DNA of 50,034 bases. Origin: DASUKL01 sp036278755 (GTDB lineage Bacteria > Chloroflexota > Limnocylindria > Limnocylindrales > CSP1-4). Below are positions 1 through 9,843 of the stretch, in pieces; positions within the stretch are counted from its first letter, which is position 1, and each line of letters begins with the position of its first letter. Where the stretch lies: positions 1 to 50,034 of the forward strand of contig DASUKL010000063.1 of assembly GCA_036278755.1 (NCBI GenBank), written 5' to 3'. The translations under genes and the position numbers were made by a program. Under the pieces are notes generated by a model. That model did no database searches. It had not been told where the DNA came from and saw nothing but the letters and a program-made list of their open reading frames with translations.

Positions 1-2
1 TG

Positions 3-200
3 GTGGCTTGGTGGATCGTCAGCGCCACGTTCGACCCCGACCTCTATCGGATCTGGCGCCTGATGGCCTCCGACATCGTCTTCGCCGCCGTGCTCGTGGG
101 CCTGGCCCTGGCCCTGCCGGGCTTGGCCGATGCCCGCTCGGCGCCCCCCTCACCACTCCGCCGGGGCGATCTCCGTAGCGGGACGGTCCGACGGACCTGA
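3..200 (+). CDS. C-terminal end of a membrane protein (truncated by window edge)
   Basis: This frame is open from the first complete codon to a TGA at 198-200, so its 5' part probably lies outside the window. It reads as an aromatic-rich start (AWWIVSATF), then DPDLYRIWRLMASD, then a hydrophobic stretch (IVFAAVLVGLALALPGLA) that could span the membrane, and a short basic tail. I do not recognise the family. Nothing upstream can be judged. The composition fits a real membrane-protein tail, but a chance open frame in GC-rich DNA remains possible. Confidence 0.4.
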   Translation: MAWWIVSATFDPDLYRIWRLMASDIVFAAVLVGLALALPGLADARSAPPSPLRRGDLRSGTVRRT

Positions 201-608
201 AGAGCCCGGCCCTGGCCAGACACGTCGCCCACGGAGCGTTATCGGTCAAGCACCCGGGCCGGAGCGTCCCGACGAGCCCGACCGTGGCCAAACAGGTGCA
301 GATTCGCGGCGTTATATCCGTACGGGTCCGGGTCCTCGCCGCCTGATCCTCCAGATCGGCCTCGACGGTGGCCATACGCGCGCTGGGCGGAGGGTCTGGC
401 CACGGATCAGGCCCGATCCGGCCTCGACGAGGGCTCCAGGGTGGCCAGGACACCGTGGTCGTCGCGGGGCTCGGGCATAAGGGTCCGAGAACGCTCCGGT
501 TTGGCCAGGACGCGGGCTGACCGGCGCGGATCGAGGCTGAAAGCGTCGAGACGAGACAGACGGGGACGGATCGAGGGCTGACGAGGTCCAGATGCACGGC
601 TGGACCGG
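201..608. other. Non-coding spacer with clustered TGGCCA palindromes
   Basis: About 400 bases lie between the tail of the first gene and the stop of the EamA gene on the other strand. I see no convincing gene. The self-complementary hexamer TGGCCA starts at 213, 285, 369, 397, 442 and 502, often after a GCTCC-like run (for example GCTCCGGTTTGGCCAGGAC). No hairpin with a T-tract is visible. The spacer separates convergent genes and could hold terminators or degenerate intergenic repeats. Confidence 0.4.
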
Positions 609-1628
609 CTACCTGCCCTCCGCCGCTGGGGCCGGTCGGGCCGGCGAGGCGATCACGGTGGCCAGGCCGATGCCGGCCAGGATGAGGGCCGCGCCGGCGA
701 CCTGGGGCAGGGCCAGCCGCTCGCCCAGGAGGAGGGCGGCCAGGACCGCGGCAGCCAGGGGGTTCAGGAGGAGGTAGGGCGACGAGGCGTGGGCCGGCAG
801 GCGTCGCACCCCGGCGATGGCCAGGCTCTGGGCCAGGGCCCCGGCCGGGCCGATGGTCCAGGCCAGCCCGACGAGGGGGACCAGCAGGCCCCCGGCGACG
901 AGGCTTGGGTCGGCCAGGCCGCCCAGGAGGCCGTCCAGCGGTGCACTCCCGCCGCCGGCCAGGAGGGCCAGCGGCGTGGCCGCGAGGGCCAGCATGGCGT
1001 ACAGACTGAGCGCCACCAGCGGGGCCGGCAGGTCCCAGGCCACCGACCAGCGTCGAGCGAGGAGGAGGTAGGCGGCGAATGCGACCGCCGCGACGAGGGC
1101 CACGACGACCCCGTCGAGCGGCAGTCCGGCGGGATCGAAACCGGCCATGAGCAGGACCCCGACGAAGGCGGCCAGGACGCCTCCGTAGACGATCGGGGCG
1201 GGGCGCTCCCCGGTGACGAGCCCCGAACCTGCCGCCGCCAGGAGCGGGTACAGGCCGGCGATGAAGGCGGCCATGGTGGCCCCCGCCACGTCGACGGCCA
1301 GGGAGAGGCCGATGGCGAAGACGCTGCCGCCGCACAGGCCGAGCACGATCAGCCGAACCAGCCGCCCGCGGCTCGAGATCTCGCCGCCCGTCCGCCAGCC
1401 GCTCGTCCGCAGGAGGCCCGTGCGCAGGGCCAGGGCCAGCAGGACGGCCGCGCCGATGCCGCGCCAGGCGGCCGCGGCGAAGGGCGAGAAGCCGCGCAGG
1501 GCGAAGCCCGTGGCCACCCAGCTCGTGCCCCACAGCAGGGCCGCGGCGATGGTGAGGGCGACGCCCAGCCGCTCCTCGTACTGCTCCTGGCGCGGCTCGC
1601 CGCCAGCCCCGAGGGGCGGCGGGTTCAG
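609..1628 (-). CDS. EamA/DMT-family transporter
   Basis: The protein of about 340 residues has ten predicted membrane segments in two EamA halves. It opens with LLWGTSWVATGFALRGFSP, typical of drug/metabolite exporters of the RhaT/YdcZ kind, and the second half ends with PLAAAVLAALLLGERL. The substrate cannot be read from sequence. It is the last gene of the minus-strand tkt-zwf-opcA-pgl operon. No ATG or GTG lies at a sensible place. A CTG at 1628 makes a CTGA overlap with the pgl stop, matching the ATGA/GTGA junctions elsewhere, so I use it. A GTG at 1685 inside pgl is the alternative. A sugar-phosphate or metabolite export role is only suggested by position. Confidence 0.85.
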   Translation of the reverse strand: MNPPPLGAGGEPRQEQYEERLGVALTIAAALLWGTSWVATGFALRGFSPFAAAAWRGIGAAVLLALALRTGLLRTSGWRTGGEISSRGRLVRLIVLGLCGGSVFAIGLSLAVDVAGATMAAFIAGLYPLLAAAGSGLVTGERPAPIVYGGVLAAFVGVLLMAGFDPAGLPLDGVVVALVAAVAFAAYLLLARRWSVAWDLPAPLVALSLYAMLALAATPLALLAGGGSAPLDGLLGGLADPSLVAGGLLVPLVGLAWTIGPAGALAQSLAIAGVRRLPAHASSPYLLLNPLAAAVLAALLLGERLALPQVAGAALILAGIGLATVIASPARPAPAAEGR

Positions 1629-2542
1629 TGCCGCTCGCCCATCGTGGGGGGCATGTCCGCGGCGCAGGCCTCGTCGAGGAACCACGTCGCGCCGGCCCTT
1701 CGGGCGTAGTCGGCCGGATAACGCTGCGGGTCGCGCGGCTCGGTCAGGATGCTGGCCAGGACCTCGGCCTTGGCCTCGCCGTGGGCCATGACCGCCACGT
1801 CCCGAGCCGCGCTGACGATGCGCGGGTTGAGCGTCACCCGTGGTAGGTGCGGCTCGAGGTGGCTGGGGGCGGGGATGCCCAGGGCCAGCGGCGCATCGTC
1901 GGCCAGGGCCGGACTGCCGGGGAAGCAGGAGAGGATATGTCCGTCGGGCCCGATGCCCAGGAGGACCAGGTCGAAGACCGGCCAGCCATCGGGCCCGGCC
2001 GGGAGCCGGTCGCGGACCTCGGCCGCATAGGCCGCCGCCGCCGCCGCCGCGGCGGCAGCCGAGTCGCTCGTCTCGGCCAGGGCGCGGCCGATGGGCATGG
2101 GGTGGACGTGCTCCGGGGGCAGGGTGAGGCCCGGGCTCAGGCCGGCCTCCACGTCGGTGCCTTCGGATCCGTCCGACGCGCCGGCCAGGGCGGCCGTGTG
2201 GAGAAGCGTCGCGTCCACCAGGCCGGCGTTCGACTGGGGATGGTCGGGCGGCACGAGCCGATCGTCGCCCCACCACAGCTCGATGCGCTGCCAGTCCACC
2301 GCCTCGCGCCGGGGGCTGCGGGCCAGGAGGCGGTAGAGCGCCGTGGCCGTGGACCCGCCGGTGAGGGCCAGATGGGCGGTCGGCCGCTCGGCCAGCGCGC
2401 GCTGCAAGGATGCCACGACGTGGTCGGCCGCGTCGACGGCCACGCCCGCGTCGCTGGCGGCGATGATGAGACGCGGCTCGCCCGGGTCGGCCGCCGGCTG
2501 GGGCCCGGAGGCTGACCCCTGGGACTGCGAGCCGGCGCTCAT
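1625..2542 (-). CDS. pgl: 6-phosphogluconolactonase
   Basis: This protein hydrolyses 6-phosphoglucono-delta-lactone to 6-phosphogluconate, the second step of the oxidative pentose phosphate pathway, in the cytosol. The 305 residues fit the Pgl/DevB family: LALTGGSTATALYRLL for sugar-phosphate binding, ELWWGDDRLVPPDHPQSN, and FDLVLLGIGPDGHILSCFPGSPAL, which carries the catalytic-region GxGxDGH pattern. A run of nine alanines lies in the middle and a linker of about 25 residues precedes the fold. The start ATG overlaps the opcA stop (ATGA), so the two are probably translationally coupled. Confidence 0.95.
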   Translation of the reverse strand: MSAGSQSQGSASGPQPAADPGEPRLIIAASDAGVAVDAADHVVASLQRALAERPTAHLALTGGSTATALYRLLARSPRREAVDWQRIELWWGDDRLVPPDHPQSNAGLVDATLLHTAALAGASDGSEGTDVEAGLSPGLTLPPEHVHPMPIGRALAETSDSAAAAAAAAAAYAAEVRDRLPAGPDGWPVFDLVLLGIGPDGHILSCFPGSPALADDAPLALGIPAPSHLEPHLPRVTLNPRIVSAARDVAVMAHGEAKAEVLASILTEPRDPQRYPADYARRAGATWFLDEACAADMPPTMGERH

Positions 2543-3792
2543 GGCTGGCCCACGACGGCATGGCCGTCGAGCAGCCGGGTGGCCTCCGCGACGGCCCGTT
2601 CGAAGATGTGGTCCCGGCCGCTGCGGTCAAGCGCCTCGGCCAGGTAGGGGGCCTCCCCGAAGGGCTCCAGGCGGCCCGCCCGGCGGGTGACCTGGGCGCC
2701 CTGCCAGTCGGCCGTGGCCAGGAGGTGGTCGGCGTGACGGGTGACCCGAGCCCGGATGTCGTGGCCTCGGCGGCCCAACTGGAGCTCGGCCCGCACGAGC
2801 GAGCCGGGGGAGCGGAGGTGGCGGTCGTTGCCCGGGGCCACGGTCCGGATGCCGACCCGCACCGGGGTCCGGCCGGCCCGATAGACCGCGACCCGTCCGT
2901 CGTCGCCGTGGCTCGCCGCGAGGGGCTTCTCCAGCCGCCAGCCGAGGGTCGAGGCGAGCCAGCCGATGAACAGGGCCGCCCGCGTGAGGCGGGTGTCGGT
3001 GCCCGGCCGGGAGATGTCGAGGTCGACGGCGTGGACGGTGGCCAGCTCGGGGGCCAGGAGGGGATGGTCGAAGAGCCCGGCCACCAGCTCGCGCCACAGG
3101 GTGAGCCGCATCCAGGCGATGTCGTGGACGGTCGTCCGGCCGCCGGCCAGCAGCTCGGCCAGGCCGGCCAGATGGCGGGCTCCCTCGTCGCGGAAGCCGC
3201 CCGAATCGACCAGGATGCGATCGCCCAGCTCGCACAGGTCGCGGAACACGGCCCGGCCGATGGGCGGCTCGTCGGGCCACCAGACGACCACGGGCAGGTC
3301 GTGGATGAGCAGCGGTGTGGCCAGCTCGGCGAGGTGCTGGTCCACCTCGCCGGCGCAGTTGAGCAGGATCTGCTCGGTGCAGGTCTCGCTGCCGCTCCGC
3401 TCGGAGAGGGTGCACTGGCAGTAGATGCGGGCGTCGATGCCGCTGGGCCCGTCGGGATCGCCGGGCGCCAGGACCACGGCCCGCGATGGATGCCGGGTGG
3501 CCAGGGCGTTGACCGCGTCGAGGGCCCGTTCGACCGTCTCGGGTCGGTAGGCCATGACGACCAGGGTGAGGACGCTGGTCCGCGTCCTGACCCGCACGTC
3601 GCCCGGCTCGTCGAAGCGGCCGGCGAGGTGGGGATCGCCGCGGCCGTAGGCCCGTTCGAGCTCGGTCAGCCCTTCGGCCGCCTCCTCCCGGGCGGCCGTG
3701 GCCCAGATGCGCGACAGCTCGGCCTGGACTCCGGTGATCGTCCTGGCCCGGGCCGTCCAGCGGCGGTCGTGGCCGATGAGCTGGAGGGTCAT
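2539..3792 (-). CDS. opcA: Glucose-6-phosphate dehydrogenase assembly protein OpcA
   Basis: The 417-residue protein matches OpcA, an activator or assembly factor for glucose-6-phosphate dehydrogenase known from cyanobacteria and actinobacteria. Diagnostic stretches are the cysteine-rich YCQCTLSERSGSETCTEQI followed by NCAGEV, and PLLIHDLPVVVWWPDEPP, both family hallmarks. It lies directly between zwf (46-base gap) and pgl (4-base overlap), as expected for a partner of Zwf. No signal peptide is seen. OpcA-dependent, redox-tuned control of Zwf is known in cyanobacteria; whether it applies here is inference. Confidence 0.93.
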   Translation of the reverse strand: MTLQLIGHDRRWTARARTITGVQAELSRIWATAAREEAAEGLTELERAYGRGDPHLAGRFDEPGDVRVRTRTSVLTLVVMAYRPETVERALDAVNALATRHPSRAVVLAPGDPDGPSGIDARIYCQCTLSERSGSETCTEQILLNCAGEVDQHLAELATPLLIHDLPVVVWWPDEPPIGRAVFRDLCELGDRILVDSGGFRDEGARHLAGLAELLAGGRTTVHDIAWMRLTLWRELVAGLFDHPLLAPELATVHAVDLDISRPGTDTRLTRAALFIGWLASTLGWRLEKPLAASHGDDGRVAVYRAGRTPVRVGIRTVAPGNDRHLRSPGSLVRAELQLGRRGHDIRARVTRHADHLLATADWQGAQVTRRAGRLEPFGEAPYLAEALDRSGRDHIFERAVAEATRLLDGHAVVGQP

Positions 3793-3838
3793 GACGGCTC
3801 GGGGGTCATGGCCGCCGGAGGATCGTCCTGGCCGAGCC

Positions 3839-5440
3839 TCATGGCCGGCGCCAGCGGCGGCCGTCGCGCTCGATGAGCCGATCCGCTGCCTCCGGCCCCC
3901 AGGTGCCGGCCTCGTAGAGGGCCAGGTCCTCCGGATCGCCGGCCGCGTCCCAGGCCGCCCAGGCTTCGTCGATGGGGGTGACGATGCCCCAGGCGGCCTC
4001 GACCTCGTCGGAGCGGGCGAACAGCGACGCGTCGCCCAGCATCGCGTCGAGGATGAGCGTCTCGTACGCCTCTGGGGCCTCCGTGGTGAAGGAGCTGCCG
4101 TAAGTGAAGTCCATGTTCACGCTGCGCACGTCGAGCCCCAACTCGGGCACCTTGGCCGCGAAGCGGAGGAGGATGCCCTCGTCGGGCTGGATGCGGAGGG
4201 CCAGGAGGTTCGGCTCGGGGTCGGTGGCCGACTCGCGGAACAGCATCAGCGGCGGGCGCTTGAACTGGACGGCGATCTCCGTGGCCCGTTTGGGCAGCCG
4301 CTTGCCGGTCCGCAGGTAGAACGGCACGTCGGCCCAGCGCCAGTTCTGGATCTCGAGCTTGAGGGCCACGAACGTGTCGGTCGTCGAGGCGGCGGAGACC
4401 TCGGGCTCGTCGCGGTAGCCGGGCACGTGGACGCCGCCGACCCAGCCGGGGCCGTATTGGCCCCGGACGACGTCCTGGCGGATGCGTTCCCCGGAAGCCT
4501 CCGGCTCCACGGCCCGCAGGACGCGCACCTTCTCGTCGCGCAGGGCGTCGGCCTCGAAGGCGATGGGCGGCTCCATGGCCACCAGGCTCATCAACTGGAG
4601 GAGGTGGCTCTGGAGGATGTCTCGGGTCGCACCGGCCTCCTCGTAGAACGTGCCCCGACCTTCGACGCCCAGGTCCTCGGCCACGGTGATCTGCACGTGG
4701 TCGACGTAGCGCCGGTTCCAGACCGGCTCGAAGATGCCGTTGGCGAAGCGGAAGACCATGAGGTTGCGCACGGTCTCCTTGCCCAGGTAGTGATCGATGC
4801 GGTAGACCTGCGACTCGCGGAAGACATGGACCACGGTGTCGTTGAGGGCCCGGGCGGAGGCCAGGTCCCGGCCGAACGGCTTCTCGATGATGATCCTGGC
4901 CCAGCCGCCGCTGCGGTCGGGCCGGGCCAGCCCGGAGCGGCCCAGGTTGCGGATGATGTCCTCGTAGGCCGAGGGGTGGGCGGCCACGTAGAAGAGACGG
5001 TTGCCGCGCGTGCCGCGGGCGGCGTCGATGCGGTCCAGCTCGCTGGCCAGGCTGGCATAGGCCGCCGGATCGGCGAAGTCGCCCCGGTGGTAGGTGATGC
5101 CCGGCGCGAAGTCGTCCCACAGGACCCGCTCCATGGGCACCCGCGAGAACTCGGTCACGGCCTCCGCCATCTCGTCGCGGTAGGCACCGTCGGTATAGGC
5201 CCGCCGGGCGAAGGCCACGACGCTCGACTCGGGCGGCAGCAGGCCCGCCCGGCGCAGGTTGTAGAAGGCGGGCAGGATCTTGCGGTGGCTGAGGTCACCG
5301 GTGCCACCGAAGATGACGGTGGTGCAGGGCTCAGGCACCTTCTCCAGCCGCAGCCCCTCGCGGAGGGGATTGGTCACCGCCCGCTGGGCGGCCACGCTGC
5401 TGCGGGCCCGCGAACGCCGGCTCTTCGTGCTGACAGCCAT
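3839..5440 (-). CDS. zwf: Glucose-6-phosphate 1-dehydrogenase
   Basis: Zwf oxidises glucose 6-phosphate to 6-phosphogluconolactone with NAD(P)+. The 533 residues show the dinucleotide fold GGTGDLSHRKILPA (45-58), IIIEKPFG (183-190) and the catalytic RIDHYLGKE (214-222), all intact. The frame is open far upstream, but the start is placed at the ATG beginning MAVSTKSRRSRAR at 5440, just 8 bases after the tkt stop, because everything upstream is tkt sequence. A basic N-terminal extension of about 35 residues precedes the fold. It is cotranscribed with tkt and opcA. Confidence 0.97.
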   Translation of the reverse strand: MAVSTKSRRSRARSSVAAQRAVTNPLREGLRLEKVPEPCTTVIFGGTGDLSHRKILPAFYNLRRAGLLPPESSVVAFARRAYTDGAYRDEMAEAVTEFSRVPMERVLWDDFAPGITYHRGDFADPAAYASLASELDRIDAARGTRGNRLFYVAAHPSAYEDIIRNLGRSGLARPDRSGGWARIIIEKPFGRDLASARALNDTVVHVFRESQVYRIDHYLGKETVRNLMVFRFANGIFEPVWNRRYVDHVQITVAEDLGVEGRGTFYEEAGATRDILQSHLLQLMSLVAMEPPIAFEADALRDEKVRVLRAVEPEASGERIRQDVVRGQYGPGWVGGVHVPGYRDEPEVSAASTTDTFVALKLEIQNWRWADVPFYLRTGKRLPKRATEIAVQFKRPPLMLFRESATDPEPNLLALRIQPDEGILLRFAAKVPELGLDVRSVNMDFTYGSSFTTEAPEAYETLILDAMLGDASLFARSDEVEAAWGIVTPIDEAWAAWDAAGDPEDLALYEAGTWGPEAADRLIERDGRRWRRP

Positions 5441-5448
5441 GGCCCGCC

Positions 5449-7536
<2,088 letters not shown>

Positions 7537-7548
7537 GACCCGATGATA
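7537..7548 (-). promoter_or_regulatory. Leaderless-type promoter of tkt
   Basis: Read on the minus strand, GGCTATCATCGGGTC runs directly into ATG. The -10 hexamer TATCAT (7548-7543) is followed by six bases (CGGGTC), which would place transcription start on the A of the tkt ATG. No Shine-Dalgarno is possible. The -35 region is poor. This is inferred from spacing only. Confidence 0.55.
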
Positions 7549-7629
7549 GCCCTGCACCCACCGCTCGCCTGACCGCCCCGGCCCGCGAGCCAGGCCTGCT
7601 GCGACCCCGATGCAGGCGCCCGGGCCGCC

Positions 7630-7642
7630 TATCATCGGGCCC
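7630..7642 (+). promoter_or_regulatory. Leaderless-type promoter of the amidohydrolase unit
   Basis: CTATCATCGGGCCC precedes a GTG at 7643. The -10 box TATCAT (7630-7635) plus 7 bases puts the start point at the GTG. The box is the mirror counterpart of the tkt promoter 82 bases away, so this is a divergent promoter pair. No good -35 is visible. Confidence 0.5.
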
Positions 7643-7699
7643 GTGACGAGCACCCGGCAGCCCCTTCGACGACCGATGAACGAGCCCGCCCGGACGTGA
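7643..7699 (+). CDS. Possible leaderless 18-codon leader ORF
   Basis: A GTG placed 7 bases after the TATCAT box opens a frame of 18 codons (MTSTRQPLRRPMNEPART). Its TGA overlaps the amidohydrolase GTG start in the pattern GTGA. No Shine-Dalgarno is needed if the RNA starts at the GTG. The overlap would couple translation of the amidohydrolase, whose own start lacks a clear ribosome binding site, to this mini-ORF. It could be a leader peptide or simply a translation-delivery ORF. No family is recognisable and expression is unproven. Confidence 0.4.
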   Translation: MTSTRQPLRRPMNEPART

Positions 7700-8901
7700 C
7701 CAGGACGCTCTACCGGGGAGCCGCCCTCGCCGACGGCCGCGGCCCCGAGCTTCGGGTGGGGATGAGCCTCCTGGTCGAGGACGGGCGGATCGCCTGGATC
7801 GCCCCGGACGAGCATGAGTTGGCCGCCCGGCAGGGCGCTAGGCCAGGGGAGGTGGAGCTCGTCGATGCCAGCGGGGCGACGATCGTGCCCGGTCTGGTCG
7901 ACGGCCACAGCCATGTCACCGGCCCCGGCGGGGCCCACTGGACGGAGCGCTTCGGTGACCCGCCGGCTACCCTCCTGGCCGTGGCCGAGCGGAACGGCCG
8001 CTTGGCCGCCCAGGCCGGCGTGCGCTGGCTGCGCGACGTCGGCAGCCCCATCGGCGAGGACCCCATCGACGGCCGGCGGCGGGCCCTGGCCCTGGGCCTC
8101 CGCGACCGCTGGCGGGACCGGCCGGAGATGCCCTACCTCCGGGCCGCCGGGACCTGGCTCATGCGCCGGGGCACGCTGCCCGGGGTGCCCACCGAGGAGG
8201 CCGACGACGCCGACCAGCTGCTTGCGGCGGCCGTCCGCCAGCTCGACGACGGGGCCGACCTGCTGAAGCTCTACCTCGATGGTCCCGATCCGGCGACCGC
8301 ACCCTGGACGGCCGAGGAGGTCAGCCGGGTCGTGGCTGCGGCCCACGCCCGTGGCATCCCGGTCACCGCCCATGCCGGGCGCCTCTCCGGGGCGCAAGCG
8401 GCGGTGGCCGGCGGGGTGGACGCCATCGAGCATGGGTTCGAGCTCGATGCCGACGTCGTGGCCCGGATGGCGGCCCGGGGCACCCGTCTCGTCACGACCC
8501 TGGCCGTCTTCCGTTCCTGGCACACCTTCGCCCGAACGACCGACCTCGAGCGATTCTCCAGCCCCGAGGGCAGGCGCCGGATCGGCGAGCGCGAGGAGGC
8601 CGCCCAGGCCAGCGCCTGGCTGGCCCACCGAGCCGGGGTGGCCATCTCCACGGGCACCGACTTCGGCGGCGGGTCGTTGCGGGCCAACCAGCTGGCCTGG
8701 GAGGTCGAGGCCCTCGTGCTGGCCGGCCTGCAGCCCTGGGAGGCCTTGGCCGCGGCCACCTGGCGCGGTGGCGAGCTGCTGGGCGAACCCGAGGCGGGCG
8801 TCCTCCACGAAGGCGGGCCGGCCGACTTCGTCCTGGTCCATGGTGACCCGCTGAGCGACCCCTCGGCCCTCTGGCGGGTCTGGCGCCGGGGCTGGGAGTG
8901 A
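7696..8901 (+). CDS. Metal-dependent amidohydrolase (imidazolonepropionase-like)
   Basis: The 401-residue protein has the amidohydrolase architecture. A small N-terminal beta domain comes first, then GLVDGHSHV with the metal-binding HxH at residues 71-73. The likely metal-bridging lysine is in LLKLYLDG, further metal histidines are in VTAHAG and AIEHGFEL, and the catalytic aspartate is in STGTDFGG. The C-terminal PADFVLVHGDPL closes the beta sandwich. Related enzymes cleave cyclic amides, dipeptides or imidazolones; the substrate here is unknown. The GTG start overlaps the mini-ORF stop. The gene ends in a GTGA overlap with psuG, so the two are cotranscribed. Confidence 0.9.
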   Translation: MTRTLYRGAALADGRGPELRVGMSLLVEDGRIAWIAPDEHELAARQGARPGEVELVDASGATIVPGLVDGHSHVTGPGGAHWTERFGDPPATLLAVAERNGRLAAQAGVRWLRDVGSPIGEDPIDGRRRALALGLRDRWRDRPEMPYLRAAGTWLMRRGTLPGVPTEEADDADQLLAAAVRQLDDGADLLKLYLDGPDPATAPWTAEEVSRVVAAAHARGIPVTAHAGRLSGAQAAVAGGVDAIEHGFELDADVVARMAARGTRLVTTLAVFRSWHTFARTTDLERFSSPEGRRRIGEREEAAQASAWLAHRAGVAISTGTDFGGGSLRANQLAWEVEALVLAGLQPWEALAAATWRGGELLGEPEAGVLHEGGPADFVLVHGDPLSDPSALWRVWRRGWE

Positions 8902-9839
8902 CCCGCGCCCTGCCGGCCGGACGGGGTCCCGAGCTGGGACCCGTGGTGGCCCGCGAGGTGGCCCACGCTCTGCACCACGCCCGGGGCGTGGTGGCTCTCG
9001 AGTCGACCCTCATCAGCCACGGCCTGCCCTATCCCCGCAACGTCGAGGTCGCCCGAGCCTCGGAGGCCGCCGTCCGGGCCCAGGGCGCCGTGCCGGCCAC
9101 CGTGGCCGTGCGCTTCGGCCGCCTGACCGTGGGCCTCCAAGACGAGGACCTCGAGACCCTGGCCCAGGCTTCGGACGTCCTGAAGGCCTCGCGCCACAAC
9201 CTGGCCTACGCCCTGGGCCGGCCGGGCTGGGCGGCCACCACCGTGAGCGCGACGATGATCGCGGCCCACGCGGCCGGCATCCGCGTCTTCGCCACGGGGG
9301 GCATCGGTGGCGTCCATCGGGGAGGGGCCCTGAGCCTGGACATCTCGGCCGACCTCGAGGAGCTGGCGCGGACCCCGGTGGCTGTCGTCTGTTCGGGGCC
9401 CAAGTCGATCCTCGATGCGCGCCTGACCCTCGAGTACCTCGAGACCCGGGGCGTGCCGGTGGTGGGCTGCGGGACCGACGAGCTGCCGGGCTTCTACAGC
9501 CGTTCGAGCGGCCTGGCCGCCCCGCTGTCCGTGGCCACGCCCCAGGAAGCGGCGGCCCTCGCCCGGCGCCATTGGGGGCTGGGCCTGGGCGGCGGGCTCG
9601 TCTTCGCCGTGCCGGTGCCCGAGGCCGCGGCCCTGCCCCGGGAGGAGGCCGATCGGGCCATCGACGCCGCCGTCGAGGAAGCGGAGCAGGCCGGCGTCCA
9701 CGGACCGGCGGCCACGCCCTGGATCCTGGCCCGCGTGGCGGAGCTGACCGAGGGCCGCTCCCTGGCCGCCAACGTGGCCCTCATCGAGCACAACGCCGAG
9801 GTAGCGGCCCGCATCGCCATGGCCCTCGCGGCTGCCTGA
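8898..9839 (+). CDS. psuG: Pseudouridine-5'-phosphate glycosidase
   Basis: PsuG reversibly cleaves pseudouridine 5'-phosphate to uracil and ribose 5-phosphate. The 313 residues carry all family blocks: VALESTLISHGLPYP (with Glu35), VLKASRHNLAYAL, FATGGIGGVHRGG, and DISADLEELARTPVAVVCSGPKSILD with the active-site Asp and Lys, then the C-terminal LAANVALIEHNAEVAARIA. It starts at a GTG overlapping the amidohydrolase stop. The usual pseudouridine kinase partner (PsuK) is absent from the window, so pseudouridine phosphate must come from elsewhere. It converges on the M20 gene with only four bases between. Confidence 0.95.
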   Translation: MTRALPAGRGPELGPVVAREVAHALHHARGVVALESTLISHGLPYPRNVEVARASEAAVRAQGAVPATVAVRFGRLTVGLQDEDLETLAQASDVLKASRHNLAYALGRPGWAATTVSATMIAAHAAGIRVFATGGIGGVHRGGALSLDISADLEELARTPVAVVCSGPKSILDARLTLEYLETRGVPVVGCGTDELPGFYSRSSGLAAPLSVATPQEAAALARRHWGLGLGGGLVFAVPVPEAAALPREEADRAIDAAVEEAEQAGVHGPAATPWILARVAELTEGRSLAANVALIEHNAEVAARIAMALAAA

Positions 9840-9843
9840 AGGT

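Noticed and set aside
609..2630. A single long minus-strand frame of 673 codons spanning pgl and the EamA gene
   Set aside because: Only its 3' half resembles a protein (EamA). The 5' half is an arginine- and glycine-rich out-of-frame reading of pgl.
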